Below are positions 1-7,802 of a DNA stretch of 27,364 bases, piece by piece (position 1 is the stretch's first letter; each line of letters begins with the position of its first letter). The notes beneath the pieces were generated by a model. The model did no database searches. It was given only the letters and a program-made list of their open reading frames with translations, and had not been told where the DNA came from. Source of the DNA: an uncultured Prevotella sp. Lineage in GTDB: Bacteria > Bacteroidota > Bacteroidia > Bacteroidales > Bacteroidaceae. Position numbers and translations under genes: made by a program. The stretch covers positions 1 through 27,364 of the forward strand of contig ONQK01000044.1 in NCBI GenBank assembly GCA_900319895.1, in the 5' to 3' direction.

Positions 1-91
1 GGTCTTCCTGCAATTGATTTGTTTTGGAATAGCATAGTATGGCCAGAAAAAATTGTGGCCGGTAATTTTTCCATCATAAAACTTCATGAGT

Positions 92-661
92 TCAAGGACA
101 TTTTAGCTGTTTTCCGTCAGAAAATGCTTTTCCGATGGCTTTCCCGAGCGAGAGGTATGCGTGATGGATGGGGTCGTAGGCGATGAGTTTCATCTTTTCG
201 ACATCGGGTTTGCCGTCTTCTGCCAGAAATGCCTCGTCACAAAGGATGTTGACGATTTTTGCAATGAGGAAGAATCCGGTTTCGGACTCGTCTATTTTCT
301 GTTTCACCTGACATTCTAACGTCATGGGGAAGTTCTTGAATACAGGTGCGTTTACGTTAGGTGCTTTTTCGATTGTCCACCCCGTCTTTCCCATCTTGCC
401 GGGCGTGTCCCTGCTGCTTACAATGCCTACATAATCAGAGGCGATCATCGTTTTTTCCGTAGCAAATGCGACGGTAAAGTCGGAATTTCCGGCGAGGTTG
501 TCTGTCGTGGCATGCGAGCCCAGTGAAATCATGATTTCATTCGTGTCCCATTGCCCACCCCAGGCAGCATTCATGGCATTGGCATTACCGTTTTTGTCGT
601 AGGTGCCGATAATGAGCACGGGTTGTGGAAGTATCCACGGATTGGGTTTGAAATTCTTCAT
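92..661 (-). CDS. Flavin reductase family protein (flavoredoxin-like)
   Basis: This 189-aa protein looks like a flavin-reductase-domain (FMN-binding split-barrel) protein. Near the N-terminus it has PNPWILPQPVLIIGTYDKNG followed by NAMNAAWGG, the usual pattern in which the barrel starts with a P-x-P-V-x-(I/V)-G strand and an N-A-M segment lines the flavin site. The middle has SLGSHATTDN and FTVAFAT, also typical. Family members bind FMN and transfer electrons from NAD(P)H or small redox proteins. The partner and substrate cannot be read from the sequence. An upstream in-frame TTG (two codons earlier) exists, but I chose the ATG at 661 as the ordinary start. There is no signal peptide, so it is probably cytoplasmic. 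It appears monocistronic, with its own -7 element upstream. The family assignment is fairly secure and the exact role is unknown. Confidence 0.85.
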   Translation of the reverse strand: MKNFKPNPWILPQPVLIIGTYDKNGNANAMNAAWGGQWDTNEIMISLGSHATTDNLAGNSDFTVAFATEKTMIASDYVGIVSSRDTPGKMGKTGWTIEKAPNVNAPVFKNFPMTLECQVKQKIDESETGFFLIAKIVNILCDEAFLAEDGKPDVEKMKLIAYDPIHHAYLSLGKAIGKAFSDGKQLKCP

Positions 662-689
662 TTTCAATTTTCTTAGGTGTTTGCAGTTG

Positions 690-697
690 CAAAAGTA
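690..697 (-). promoter_or_regulatory. Probable -7 element for the flavin reductase gene
   Basis: Read on the minus strand, this is TACTTTTG, a match to the Bacteroidetes -7 consensus TAnnTTTG, about 28 bases upstream of the ATG. No convincing -33 TTTG lies about 19 bases further upstream, so the call rests on one box. Confidence 0.45.
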
Positions 698-799
698 CGA
701 AAAAACTCAAATTTGAAGAAGAAATTTGCGCATAAGTTGACCCCTGCCCACAATAAAGCAGATGGTGAGGCACGCTGTCCGAGTCCATTTTCTGACTCC

Positions 800-1558
800 T
801 TATCTCAGTCGATAGAATATGCCGATGGTGCCGTAGATGGGGTATAAGGTTTGTTCAACGGTCTTGAAATCGCTTTTGAGTATACCGGTTAAGCCCCAGT
901 TCACGTCTATCGAGACGCCCAGCCGGCGGTGCACCTGCCAGTCGGCTCCGATTGCGATGCCCATTTGCAGGTTGCGCATGTGTTCGCTGAAATCGTATGT
1001 GGCCCACTCACCTTCTTTGTTCCCCATCAGCACCTTGGGGCCAGTTGGGCCGTCCTGGCGGAGGTAGCCGTTGAAGGCAATGCCGCTAAATTCCTTGTCA
1101 ATGAGCAATGAGGCGTAAGGGCCGCCTTTCAATTGTATTTGTCGGCTGAGTTTATAGGTCATTTGCAAGGGTAGTGTGAGCATCCATTCCCTGACTTTCT
1201 GCCTGATTTGTCCTGTGTAAACGCCTGCTGTGTAGCTGTCCTTTGTCCTCATTTCCATGCGATAGGCCTTGGTGGAGATTTCACCGTCCATGCCCTTGTT
1301 CTCCAGCCTCAGTCCTGTTTGCAGCCCAAATTTTTCGCTCACAGGTTTCATCACGTCTAGTCCTAGCAGGAATGATGCTGTCAGGTGATAGGCGTCGACG
1401 CTGCGCACGGTGGCAGGCATGTTCAACGGTGCAGTCGCGCCAATGTGATAGCCGATGCGGCTTCTCAGTTCCAAGTCGTCGGAGAAGGCATTTGCTCTTG
1501 TGGAGTGAAGAAATAGTGAGGCCAATGAGACTATGAGGATTGTTGCGGTTTTTCTCAT
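800..1558 (-). CDS. Outer-membrane beta-barrel protein, PorT-like
   Basis: This 252-aa exported protein has a signal peptide (basic MRK start, hydrophobic core, likely cleavage after about residue 24 at RANA). Alternating hydrophobic/polar strands run to the end and finish in an aromatic-rich terminus (YGTIGIFYRLR). Segments such as GLQTGLRLENKG, LPLQMTYKL and GIAIGADWQVHRRLGVSIDVNWGL (split here over adjacent strands) are the usual strand pattern of the PorT / outer-membrane beta-barrel family in Bacteroidetes. It probably sits in the outer membrane as a small barrel of eight or so strands. Ligand and role are unknown. It lies 6 bases downstream of the PCMD lipoprotein gene in the same direction, so the two are probably co-transcribed and may form a surface pair. 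Confidence 0.75.
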   Translation of the reverse strand: MRKTATILIVSLASLFLHSTRANAFSDDLELRSRIGYHIGATAPLNMPATVRSVDAYHLTASFLLGLDVMKPVSEKFGLQTGLRLENKGMDGEISTKAYRMEMRTKDSYTAGVYTGQIRQKVREWMLTLPLQMTYKLSRQIQLKGGPYASLLIDKEFSGIAFNGYLRQDGPTGPKVLMGNKEGEWATYDFSEHMRNLQMGIAIGADWQVHRRLGVSIDVNWGLTGILKSDFKTVEQTLYPIYGTIGIFYRLR

Positions 1559-1564
1559 GATGGA

Positions 1565-2695
1565 TCAATGTTGTTCTTTGGTGAAAATTTCCACGTTGTC
1601 AATGTATAGTGTGCTACCGATGGCACCTTCGAAGAGATTGCCTGTCTTGCTGGAAGAGAAGACCAATGCGAGGTTGTATCCCCGGTTGTATAGTCGCTTG
1701 CCGTCGATGTGCTCATTGCCTTTAAAAGTCATCTCGAAGCGGGTCCATTGGTCGGTTGCAGGCAGTTTTTCCACCTGTGCTATCCTGACAATTGACGGGT
1801 GCGTGAGTACATTTCCGCCGTTGAGCACAATGCTTTTTCCGTTGTTGTCCTTATTGGGGTAAAGCACAGCGTAAATACTGGCCGAGTCCGTCCGATTGGG
1901 AACCACGGTCATGTTTTTGTCCGTGAATCGCTCGCCGGGGCGGTATTTGTAGTATCCCGTCACTTTGACAGGTTCTTGTGCAAAAGGAATGCCCATCTCC
2001 GTGGCTTCCACAGAGTTGCTCATCACCTTGTCGGTGTTGAACTTGCCCAGGTATAAATTGCCTGCCGCGATGGGCTTTTTCAATATTCTTGCCAAACTGC
2101 CGGCATCGCAGGTGGTTAAGCGTACGCCATTTCCTCGAAAGCCGTTTTTCTCAACGACGCTAGGGTAGTCCTCTGGAGAATTTTTGGCGTTGGCAATCGC
2201 AAAGCCGGGATTCCCTGTTGCCCAGATGTCCTGCCGGCCTATGTAATTGTCCATTTCATACCAATTGTAATATTTCCCGAGTTCAAAATGCTCGAAATCG
2301 TATTGATAGTGCGTTTTTTGTTGTGCCTCTTGGAATGTTATCGCGTATTGGCGCGTATAGGCACCATCTTCCGAGGTCACTGTATAGATGATCGGGCCGT
2401 CCGAGAAATCTTGCTCCGAACCGCTGGCTGGCTCAATCGTCGCCCCCGGGGTGAGGCTGAAATATACCCGGATTTTGGGTAAGCCTGTCAATGAACGGGT
2501 GACAAATGCTATTTTATTCCGGTTTGAGGCGATGTCCTCAATTCTCATGTCCGTCTCATGGTAAAAATAGGGCGTATACTCCTCGCCCTCCACCCATGCA
2601 CTTAAAATGTCGCATTCCATGTTCAGCGGCTCGTCTTTGATGCACGATGTGAACAGGAAAGAAAACAAGGCAGCATAAAAAATACGAGTATTCAT
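1565..2695 (-). CDS. PCMD-type surface lipoprotein
   Basis: This 376-aa lipoprotein has the signal MNTRIFYAALFSFLFTSC with the lipidated Cys at residue 18. The residues right after it are IKDE. K followed by two acidic residues matches the lipoprotein export signal described for Bacteroidetes surface lipoproteins, so it is probably carried to the cell surface. An N-terminal beta-sandwich-like part contains a DUF5018-like pattern (VTSEDGAYTRQYAITF, residues about 105-121). The rest resembles the PCMD (putative carbohydrate metabolism) domain: a FEDWE-like FEHFELG start, GNGVRLTT, KPIAAGNLYLGKF, KVTGYYKYRPG and a final LYIDNVEIF strand. The domain is thought to bind glycans, but no activity is proven. 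It is first in a two-gene unit with the PorT-like barrel. Family call from remembered motifs only. Confidence 0.75.
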   Translation of the reverse strand: MNTRIFYAALFSFLFTSCIKDEPLNMECDILSAWVEGEEYTPYFYHETDMRIEDIASNRNKIAFVTRSLTGLPKIRVYFSLTPGATIEPASGSEQDFSDGPIIYTVTSEDGAYTRQYAITFQEAQQKTHYQYDFEHFELGKYYNWYEMDNYIGRQDIWATGNPGFAIANAKNSPEDYPSVVEKNGFRGNGVRLTTCDAGSLARILKKPIAAGNLYLGKFNTDKVMSNSVEATEMGIPFAQEPVKVTGYYKYRPGERFTDKNMTVVPNRTDSASIYAVLYPNKDNNGKSIVLNGGNVLTHPSIVRIAQVEKLPATDQWTRFEMTFKGNEHIDGKRLYNRGYNLALVFSSSKTGNLFEGAIGSTLYIDNVEIFTKEQH

Positions 2696-2712
2696 ACTTT
2701 ACATTTTGACTG

Positions 2713-2743
2713 CAAAAATAACAAACATTTCTCAATCAGCCAA
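2713..2743 (-). promoter_or_regulatory. Promoter of the PCMD-PorT unit
   Basis: On the minus strand, TATTTTTG (2713-2720) is a perfect TAnnTTTG -7 box. A TTG-containing -33 element (2741-2743) lies 20 bases upstream of it, the usual Bacteroidetes spacing. The start codon is 18 bases downstream of the -7 box. Confidence 0.55.
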
Positions 2744-2764
2744 ATGACACGTGGGAAAAACGGC

Positions 2765-2796
2765 AAAAAGGCCGGACTCCAAGAGTGGGGCCAGCC
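2765..2796 (-). terminator. Rho-independent terminator of the DUF4369/TlpA gene
   Basis: An imperfect GC-rich stem (GGCTGGCCCCA against TGGAGTCCGGCC, 2770-2796, with one bulge) has a 4-base loop. On the minus strand it is followed by TTTTT, then GCCG, then another T run. It lies about 75 bases past the stop codon at 2869. Confidence 0.6.
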
Positions 2797-2816
2797 TTTA
2801 TTGTGCTCTTTCTTAA

Positions 2817-2847
2817 TTCATGAAGAAGACGATTTCTTCTTCATGAA
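2817..2847. repeat. Perfect 12-bp inverted repeat
   Basis: TTCATGAAGAAG at 2817-2828 and its exact reverse complement at 2836-2847 flank a 7-base loop. It sits 22 bases past the TlpA stop and just before the GC-rich terminator on the minus strand. No T run follows it directly, so it may be an RNA 3'-end stabiliser, part of a tandem terminator, or a protein-binding palindrome. Confidence 0.6.
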
Positions 2848-2868
2848 GATAAAGAAGGCAGAAGATTC

Positions 2869-3975
2869 TTATTGACCGAAAATCTCCTCCAACTTTTTCA
2901 TCAAGTCCTCGCCGCGCAAGTCGCGTGCAACGATGTTGCCGTCCGGGTCGACGAGCAAGCTTGCCGGGATGCTGTTGATTTGATAAGTGCTTGCGGCAAC
3001 CGTCTGCCAGCCTTTCAGGTCAGACAGGTGTGTCCAGGGCATTTCCAAGTCCTTGATTGCTTTGACCCAGGCGTCTTTTTTGGTGTCAAATGAAAGCCCC
3101 ACTACGTCGAAGCCTTTGTCGCGGTATTTGTGGTAGGCAGCCACCACGTTAGGCATTTCCGCACGGCACGGCCCGCACCATGAAGCCCAGAAGTCTACCA
3201 AAACCCATTTGCCCTTGCCGACATATTCGCTCAACTTGTGCATGTTGCCGTCGACGTCGGGTTCTTCCAAGTCAGTGAACTTCTTGCCGATTGTCGCTTT
3301 TTTCGCCTCTTCAATGGCTTTTTGGCGCGCCTCATAGTCTTCAATGGCTTTCTTCATTTTCAGCACATAAGGATGGTTGGCATAAACATATTTTGCGTCA
3401 AGGGCCTCCTTGAACGTTTCTTCCTCCAGCCACTCGTACATCTGGTCAATGAATGCTGCCGGCAGCAGATTGTCCCGGTTCTCGTTCAACATCTTGGTGT
3501 ATGAGGCGTTGATGTCCTTCATGAGGTTCATGGCCTCAACTTGCAGCGTGAATGCCTGGCTTTTTTGCTCTTCTTCACTCAACGAGCGCATCTTCGCCCC
3601 TAATGCTTGCATCTTTTCCATGGACCTTGAGATTTCCAAGTCGAATGCCGCCACCTTCTGGTTCAGCGCAGAGCCTTTAAGAGTGCTGTCGTTGAGGAAA
3701 ACTGTGATGGGCGTGCCGTCGTTGAAGAACAGGGTCTGCCACAAGTCACCTTCTTTTGAAATCGAGAGCAACGCATTCTTCTCCGCACTGCCAGTGAGGG
3801 AGAACTTCCCCTTTTTCACCTGTGTACTGTCTATTTTCGTGTTGGTCAGCCGGTCGGTGATGTAGATGAACTTCGCATTGTCGGGGCATTTTCCCTTGAT
3901 TACATACTTTGTCTGCTGCGCCGCAACAGGCAGGGTAGCTAATGCAACAGCTACAAGAAATAAAATCTTTTTCAT
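2869..3975 (-). CDS. TlpA-family thiol-disulfide oxidoreductase with N-terminal DUF4369
   Basis: This 368-aa exported protein has a signal peptide ending near residue 20 (VAAQ). Next comes a DUF4369 domain (about 23-115), with YVIKGKCPDNAKFIYI and a strand-rich pattern. A helical linker follows (about 115-228), and a thioredoxin fold of the TlpA/AhpC-TSA type ends the protein, with the active site WASWCGPC (Cys 267 and 270) and a SIPASLLVDPDGNIV cis-Pro region. Such proteins act in the periplasm as thiol reductases. DUF4369 fusions are very common in Bacteroidetes and their partners are mostly unknown. The gene is alone, with its own -7 element and a terminator hairpin. Confidence 0.92.
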   Translation of the reverse strand: MKKILFLVAVALATLPVAAQQTKYVIKGKCPDNAKFIYITDRLTNTKIDSTQVKKGKFSLTGSAEKNALLSISKEGDLWQTLFFNDGTPITVFLNDSTLKGSALNQKVAAFDLEISRSMEKMQALGAKMRSLSEEEQKSQAFTLQVEAMNLMKDINASYTKMLNENRDNLLPAAFIDQMYEWLEEETFKEALDAKYVYANHPYVLKMKKAIEDYEARQKAIEEAKKATIGKKFTDLEEPDVDGNMHKLSEYVGKGKWVLVDFWASWCGPCRAEMPNVVAAYHKYRDKGFDVVGLSFDTKKDAWVKAIKDLEMPWTHLSDLKGWQTVAASTYQINSIPASLLVDPDGNIVARDLRGEDLMKKLEEIFGQ

Positions 3976-4018
3976 TTTATGTTTTTTCTATGTTTTGATA
4001 TGTTATTATTTTGATTTG

Positions 4019-4026
4019 CAAAGATA
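4019..4026 (-). promoter_or_regulatory. Probable -7 element for the DUF4369/TlpA gene
   Basis: On the minus strand this is TATCTTTG, matching TAnnTTTG, 43 bases upstream of the start codon. No clear -33 TTTG is seen at the expected distance. Confidence 0.5.
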
Positions 4027-4362
4027 ACTATTTTTTTTAAAATCCATTTCTTTTTGGAAAAAATGAAAAAAAATACGGCATTTTCATTCTTTTTTGTAGA
4101 ATTTCACCCTGAACGAAGGGAAAATATAAGTAAAACGCCCATTTTTTGCTGCAAAAATAGCGTGTCGCCATTAGAATTTAAGCATAGGGAAAGACGGTTG
4201 AACAAATTCTTGGACAAAAAACATGGAACAGCTTTTGAGACTTCATGCCCCCCTCTCGCCCCCGCTGTCTTACAGTTAATCCAGCGGGTGGGCTGTATTT
4301 CATTTTATGAAGAAGCCAGTTGATTCGCTTTTTAAAAGTTAATCCAATATTTTCATGTCAAC

Positions 4363-4391
4363 TTACCTTGCTTTTTATGGTCGACTCAGAT
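4363..4391. repeat. 29-bp direct repeat, copy 1
   Basis: This copy matches 4428-4456 at 27 of 29 positions; the core is CTTTTTATGGTCGACTCA. It is preceded by CATGTCAACTTA (4354-4365), which itself recurs at 4486-4497. Confidence 0.8.
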
Positions 4392-4427
4392 TTTCACGGA
4401 TGGACGCACGACCCTCTGCACTTGCTT

Positions 4428-4456
4428 TTACCTTACTTTTTATGGTCGACTCAAAT
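4428..4456. repeat. 29-bp direct repeat, copy 2
   Basis: The second copy lies 65 bases downstream of the first, with the same core CTTTTTATGGTCGACTCA. The two differences are both purine transitions. The region has no recognisable gene, so the repeat may be regulatory or the trace of a local duplication. Confidence 0.8.
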
Positions 4457-4779
4457 GAACTGTGGTTAAAAGCCTGCGAAAGCAGCATGTCAACTTATCG
4501 TCTTCTCACTGTTTTCTCACATCGCTCCAGCGTTTTTCTTCTTCTTCTTCTATGAGCTTTCCTTGACAGGCATGCTTTTGTTAGACCTCGTCGTCACAAC
4601 CTACGATTTGACCTCCATTTCTTCTCTTTTTTGTCTCTTATCAGTTCCCTTTTCTTTCAATGAAAACACAAAAAATATCTACAAAACACATAAAAAACGT
4701 AAAAACATTCTTTTGTATGCATAAAAAGGTAAATAAAATACATTTTGCAATGTGAAGATAGCATTTTTGGGTAAAACAT

Positions 4780-4810
4780 TTTGACTTTCCAAGAATATTT
4801 CTCACCTTTG
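4780..4810 (+). promoter_or_regulatory. Promoter of korAB
   Basis: TTTG at 4780-4783 and CACCTTTG at 4803-4810 (one mismatch to TAnnTTTG) are separated by 19 bases, the Bacteroidetes sigma-ABfr spacing. The korA start is 50 bases further on. Confidence 0.5.
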
Positions 4811-4860
4811 CATAAGTTAAATGGTAAAAAACATCAATCATATTCTTCAAAATTAAGACC

Positions 4861-6708
4861 ATGGATAATCAATTGGAAGTAAAAGAACTTGACCAGGTGG
4901 TAGTCCGTTTTTCAGGCGATTCTGGCGACGGCATGCAGCTGGCCGGTAATATTTTTTCAACCGTTTCTGCAATTGTAGGCAACGGCATCTCGACTTTTCC
5001 AGACTATCCGTCGGACATCCGAGCCCCACAAGGTTCCTTGACCGGCGTATCCGGATTTCAGGTGCACATCGGAGAAGGGAAGGTATACACGCCGGGCGAC
5101 GCCTGCGACGTGCTGGTGGCCATGAACGCGGCAGCCCTCAAAACACAGTATCAGTTTGCCAAGCCCCAGGCAACTATCATCATCGATACCGACGCATTTG
5201 GTCCCAAGGACTTGGAAAAGGCGAAATTCTCGAGCGCCGACTTTTTGGGCGAGATGGGGATTGACGAAGACCGGGTAATCCAATGTCCGTTGACCACGAT
5301 GGTGAAAGACTGCCTGGCCGATACGGGAATGGACAACAAAGCCATGTTGAAGAGCCGGAACATGTTTGCCTTGGGCATTGTCTGCTGGCTGTTCCATCGC
5401 GACCTGGTACTGGTGGAAAACTTCTTGCGCGATAAATTTGCCAAAAAGCCTGCCGTTGCGGAAAACAACATCAAAGTCGTGCGCGCCGGCTATGACTACG
5501 GCCACAATGTCCATGCCAGCGTCCCTGCAACCTACCGGATAGAGACAAGGCAGAAGGAGGCAGGCAGATACATGGACATTACGGGCAATAAAGCCATGGC
5601 TTATGGTCTGATGGCCGCGGCGGAGCGTGCCGGCTTGCCCCTGTTCCTGGGCTCTTATCCCATTACGCCTGCAACAGACATCCTGCATGAGTTGGCGAAA
5701 CACCGCTCAATGGGCGTTGTCACGGTGCAGGGCGAAGACGAAATCAGTGCCTGTGCGAGCGCCATTGGTGCTTCGTTTGCCGGTGCACTGGCGGTGACAA
5801 GCACTTCCGGCCCCGGTATCGCGTTGAAATCTGAAGCGATGAACCTGGCGGTGATGGATGAGCTCCCGTTGGTTGTCATTGATGTACAGCGCGGCGGCCC
5901 GTCGACGGGCTTGCCCACAAAAAGCGAACAAACCGACTTGCTGCAAGTATTGTATGGTCGCAACGGAGAAAGTCCGTTGCCCGTCATTGCGGCAACCAGC
6001 CCGACAGACTGTTTTGAGGCGGCCTACACGGCAGCAAAAATGGCATTGGAGCACATGACGCCAGTTGTTTTGTTAAGCGACGCATTTATTGCCAACGGCT
6101 CGGCAGCATGGAAGCTGCCAAAGTTGGAAGACTTGCCAGAAATCCGTCCGCACTATGCCACCGCGGAGATGAAAAATGCCTATTCACCCTATGTCCGCGA
6201 CCCTGAGACTGCGGTCAGGTACTGGGCAATTCCAGGCCAAGAAGGCTATGCCCACATCATAGGCGGCTTGGAAAAAGACAGTGAAACGGGCATTGTCTCC
6301 ACCGAACCTGAAAACCACGACAAAATGGTGCGGCTGCGTGCCAAGAAAGTCGATTCAATACCAGTTCCAGAGCTTGAGGTTTATGGTGATGCCGATGCCG
6401 ACCTGTTGATTACAGGCTTTGGCAGCACATTTGGCCACTTGTATTCTGCAATGGAGGAATTGCGCCAAAAAGGACACAGGGTGGCGTTGGCTCAGTTCAA
6501 GTACATCCGTCCACTGCCTGCCAACACGTCAGAAATCCTCAAGCGCTACAAAAAAGTGGTCGTGGCAGAACAAAACACAGGCCAGCTGGCAGGCTATCTG
6601 CGCTCGAGGGTCGACGGTTTTGTGCCCTTGCAGTACAACCAAGTCAAGGGTCAGCCTTTTGTCGTGGCAGAATTGGTGGAAAGTTTTGAGCAAATGTTAA
6701 AAAAATAA
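4861..6708 (+). CDS. korA: 2-oxoglutarate:ferredoxin oxidoreductase, fused gamma-alpha subunit
   Basis: This 615-aa subunit is a fusion of the gamma and alpha domains of 2-oxoacid:ferredoxin oxidoreductases. The N-terminal gamma domain shows the family hallmark RFSGDSGDGMQLAGN (residues about 16-30). The alpha (pyrimidine-binding) domain begins near residue 240 and shows GSYPITPATD (264-273), the conserved loop that contacts substrate and ThDP, then QGEDE (from about 290) and STSGPGI. Together with KorB the enzyme converts 2-oxoglutarate and CoA to succinyl-CoA and CO2 with reduction of ferredoxin. In anaerobes it often runs in reverse to make 2-oxoglutarate for glutamate synthesis. It acts in the cytoplasm. 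No separate delta (ferredoxin-like) subunit is adjacent, as in other two-subunit forms. The choice of 2-oxoglutarate over pyruvate follows the architecture and is an inference. Confidence 0.92.
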   Translation: MDNQLEVKELDQVVVRFSGDSGDGMQLAGNIFSTVSAIVGNGISTFPDYPSDIRAPQGSLTGVSGFQVHIGEGKVYTPGDACDVLVAMNAAALKTQYQFAKPQATIIIDTDAFGPKDLEKAKFSSADFLGEMGIDEDRVIQCPLTTMVKDCLADTGMDNKAMLKSRNMFALGIVCWLFHRDLVLVENFLRDKFAKKPAVAENNIKVVRAGYDYGHNVHASVPATYRIETRQKEAGRYMDITGNKAMAYGLMAAAERAGLPLFLGSYPITPATDILHELAKHRSMGVVTVQGEDEISACASAIGASFAGALAVTSTSGPGIALKSEAMNLAVMDELPLVVIDVQRGGPSTGLPTKSEQTDLLQVLYGRNGESPLPVIAATSPTDCFEAAYTAAKMALEHMTPVVLLSDAFIANGSAAWKLPKLEDLPEIRPHYATAEMKNAYSPYVRDPETAVRYWAIPGQEGYAHIIGGLEKDSETGIVSTEPENHDKMVRLRAKKVDSIPVPELEVYGDADADLLITGFGSTFGHLYSAMEELRQKGHRVALAQFKYIRPLPANTSEILKRYKKVVVAEQNTGQLAGYLRSRVDGFVPLQYNQVKGQPFVVAELVESFEQMLKK

Positions 6709-6715
6709 GGAGGAG
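6707..6715 (+). promoter_or_regulatory. Strong Shine-Dalgarno site of korB
   Basis: AAGGAGGAG starts inside the korA stop codon and lies about 6-7 bases before the korB ATG at 6721. Other genes in this window (HU, korA, the HHH gene) have no such site, so it stands out and suggests that korB is re-initiated strongly, independent of the weak-SD habit of the phylum. Confidence 0.8.
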
Positions 6716-6720
6716 AGAAA

Positions 6721-7728
6721 ATGACTCAATATACAGCACAAGATTTTAAAAAAGGTCAGCCGCGCTGGTGCCCCGGCTGTGGCGACCACTTCTTTCTGGC
6801 ATCTTTGCATAAGGCGATGGCAGAGCTGGGCGTTCCGCCTCATCAAATCGCAGTCATCTCGGGCATCGGCTGCTCTTCGCGTCTGCCGTATTACATGAAC
6901 ACTTACGGTATGCAGACCATTCACGGACGTGCGGCGGCAGTTGCCATGGGCGCGAAAGTGGTAAATCCCGGGCTTACCGTATGGCAGGTGAGTGGCGACG
7001 GCGACGGGCTTGCCATTGGCGGCAATCATTTTATTCATGCCATGAGGCGCAACATTGACTTGAACATTATCTTGCTCAACAACCGCATCTACGGTTTGAC
7101 GAAAGGGCAGTATTCGCCTACCTCGCCGCGCGGATTTGTGAGCAAGACATCACCCTTCGGCACGGTTGAAGACCCGTTCTCTCCGGCGGAACTCTGTTTC
7201 GGCGCCCGTGGGAAGTTCTTTGCGCGCGCTGTGGCGACGGATGCGGGCGCGACGGTAGAGGTCTTGAAGGCCGCTCATCGGCATAAAGGTGCTGCGGTGT
7301 GTGAGATATTGCAGAATTGTGTGATATTTAACGATGGTGCCCATGAATTGATCTATTCCAAGGAGGGGCGCCAGAAACATGCGATTTATGTTGAACACGG
7401 CAAGCCGCTGATTTTCGGTGAGAACAATGAGTTTGGACTAATGCAGGAGGGCTTCGGCTTGAAAGTCGTTAAAATCGGTGAAAACGGCATTGGTGAAAAC
7501 GACATTTTGGTACACGATGCGCATTGCGAGGACAATACCTTGCAATTGAAGCTGGCAATGATGAAGCATGAAGACGGTTTTCCCATTGCGCTCGGCGTAA
7601 TCCGCGATGTGGAGGGAATCTCTTATGATGCCGCCATTCATGAACAAATTGAACAGGTGAAACAGCAGAAGAAGTATCACAAATTTGCGGAATTGCTTGA
7701 AACCAACGATATTTGGGAAGTAAAGTAA
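6721..7728 (+). CDS. korB: 2-oxoglutarate:ferredoxin oxidoreductase, beta subunit
   Basis: This 335-aa subunit binds thiamine diphosphate and a 4Fe-4S cluster. RWCPGCGDH at the start gives Cys 17 and 20 and GIGCSS gives Cys 51, expected cluster ligands; a fourth probably comes from the later AAVCEILQNC segment. The ThDP/Mg motif is SGDGDGLAIGG (91-101) with LLNNRIYG about 28 residues later. It follows korA by 12 bases and is co-transcribed. A hairpin with a T run ends the unit about 20 bases after the stop. The length is a little above the roughly 290 aa of short KorB/PorB proteins, with a C-terminal extension of the type seen in Kor enzymes. Confidence 0.93.
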   Translation: MTQYTAQDFKKGQPRWCPGCGDHFFLASLHKAMAELGVPPHQIAVISGIGCSSRLPYYMNTYGMQTIHGRAAAVAMGAKVVNPGLTVWQVSGDGDGLAIGGNHFIHAMRRNIDLNIILLNNRIYGLTKGQYSPTSPRGFVSKTSPFGTVEDPFSPAELCFGARGKFFARAVATDAGATVEVLKAAHRHKGAAVCEILQNCVIFNDGAHELIYSKEGRQKHAIYVEHGKPLIFGENNEFGLMQEGFGLKVVKIGENGIGENDILVHDAHCEDNTLQLKLAMMKHEDGFPIALGVIRDVEGISYDAAIHEQIEQVKQQKKYHKFAELLETNDIWEVK

Positions 7729-7746
7729 GGCATGATGGCTTGATGA

Positions 7747-7785
7747 CGGGAGGGTCGCGCGCCGGCTTTCCCGCCTCTTTTTTTT
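7747..7785 (+). terminator. Rho-independent terminator of korAB
   Basis: An 11-bp stem (CGGGAGGGTCG at 7747-7757 with CGGCTTTCCCG at 7763-7773, including three G-U pairs) has a 5-base loop and is followed by CCTC and eight T residues. Confidence 0.75.
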
Positions 7786-7802
7786 AAAAACAGAACTGAC
7801 CT

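Larger units (their letters stand above)
3976..4860. other. 885-base non-coding stretch
   Basis: I see no convincing gene here. Short open frames exist on both strands (89 aa at 4054-4323, 73 aa at 4641-4862), but their composition is that of AT-rich junk (runs of F, K and C) and neither has a recognisable motif. The stretch holds the TlpA promoter on the left and a GC-rich patch with CCCGCTG/CAGCGGG arms (4261-4267 and 4282-4288). It also holds a pair of 29-bp direct repeats, a short CTT run near 4537-4550, and the korA promoter on the right. A small RNA or a decayed gene is possible but not shown. Confidence 0.6.

Noticed and set aside
1..91. Possible 3' end of a plus-strand gene or a terminator (GGCCA / TGGCC arms at 41-60)
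   Set aside because: One frame is open from the edge but would run into the flavin reductase gene and shows no motif; the stem is only 5 bp with a 10-base loop.
585..788. A 67-codon minus-strand frame overlapping the flavin reductase start
   Set aside because: It overlaps the real gene and its promoter; no motif and low-complexity Ser/Gln/Arg composition.
4054..4323. Plus-strand 89-codon frame between the TlpA and korA genes
   Set aside because: No motif, no ribosome site, Phe/Lys-rich AT composition; most likely non-coding.
4537..4550. CTT microsatellite as a phase-variation switch
   Set aside because: It is not in or directly upstream of a gene; the nearest gene start is over 300 bases away.
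4957..5703. A 248-codon open frame on the minus strand inside korA
   Set aside because: It is a shadow of korA, with Cys/His/Arg-rich composition and no motif.
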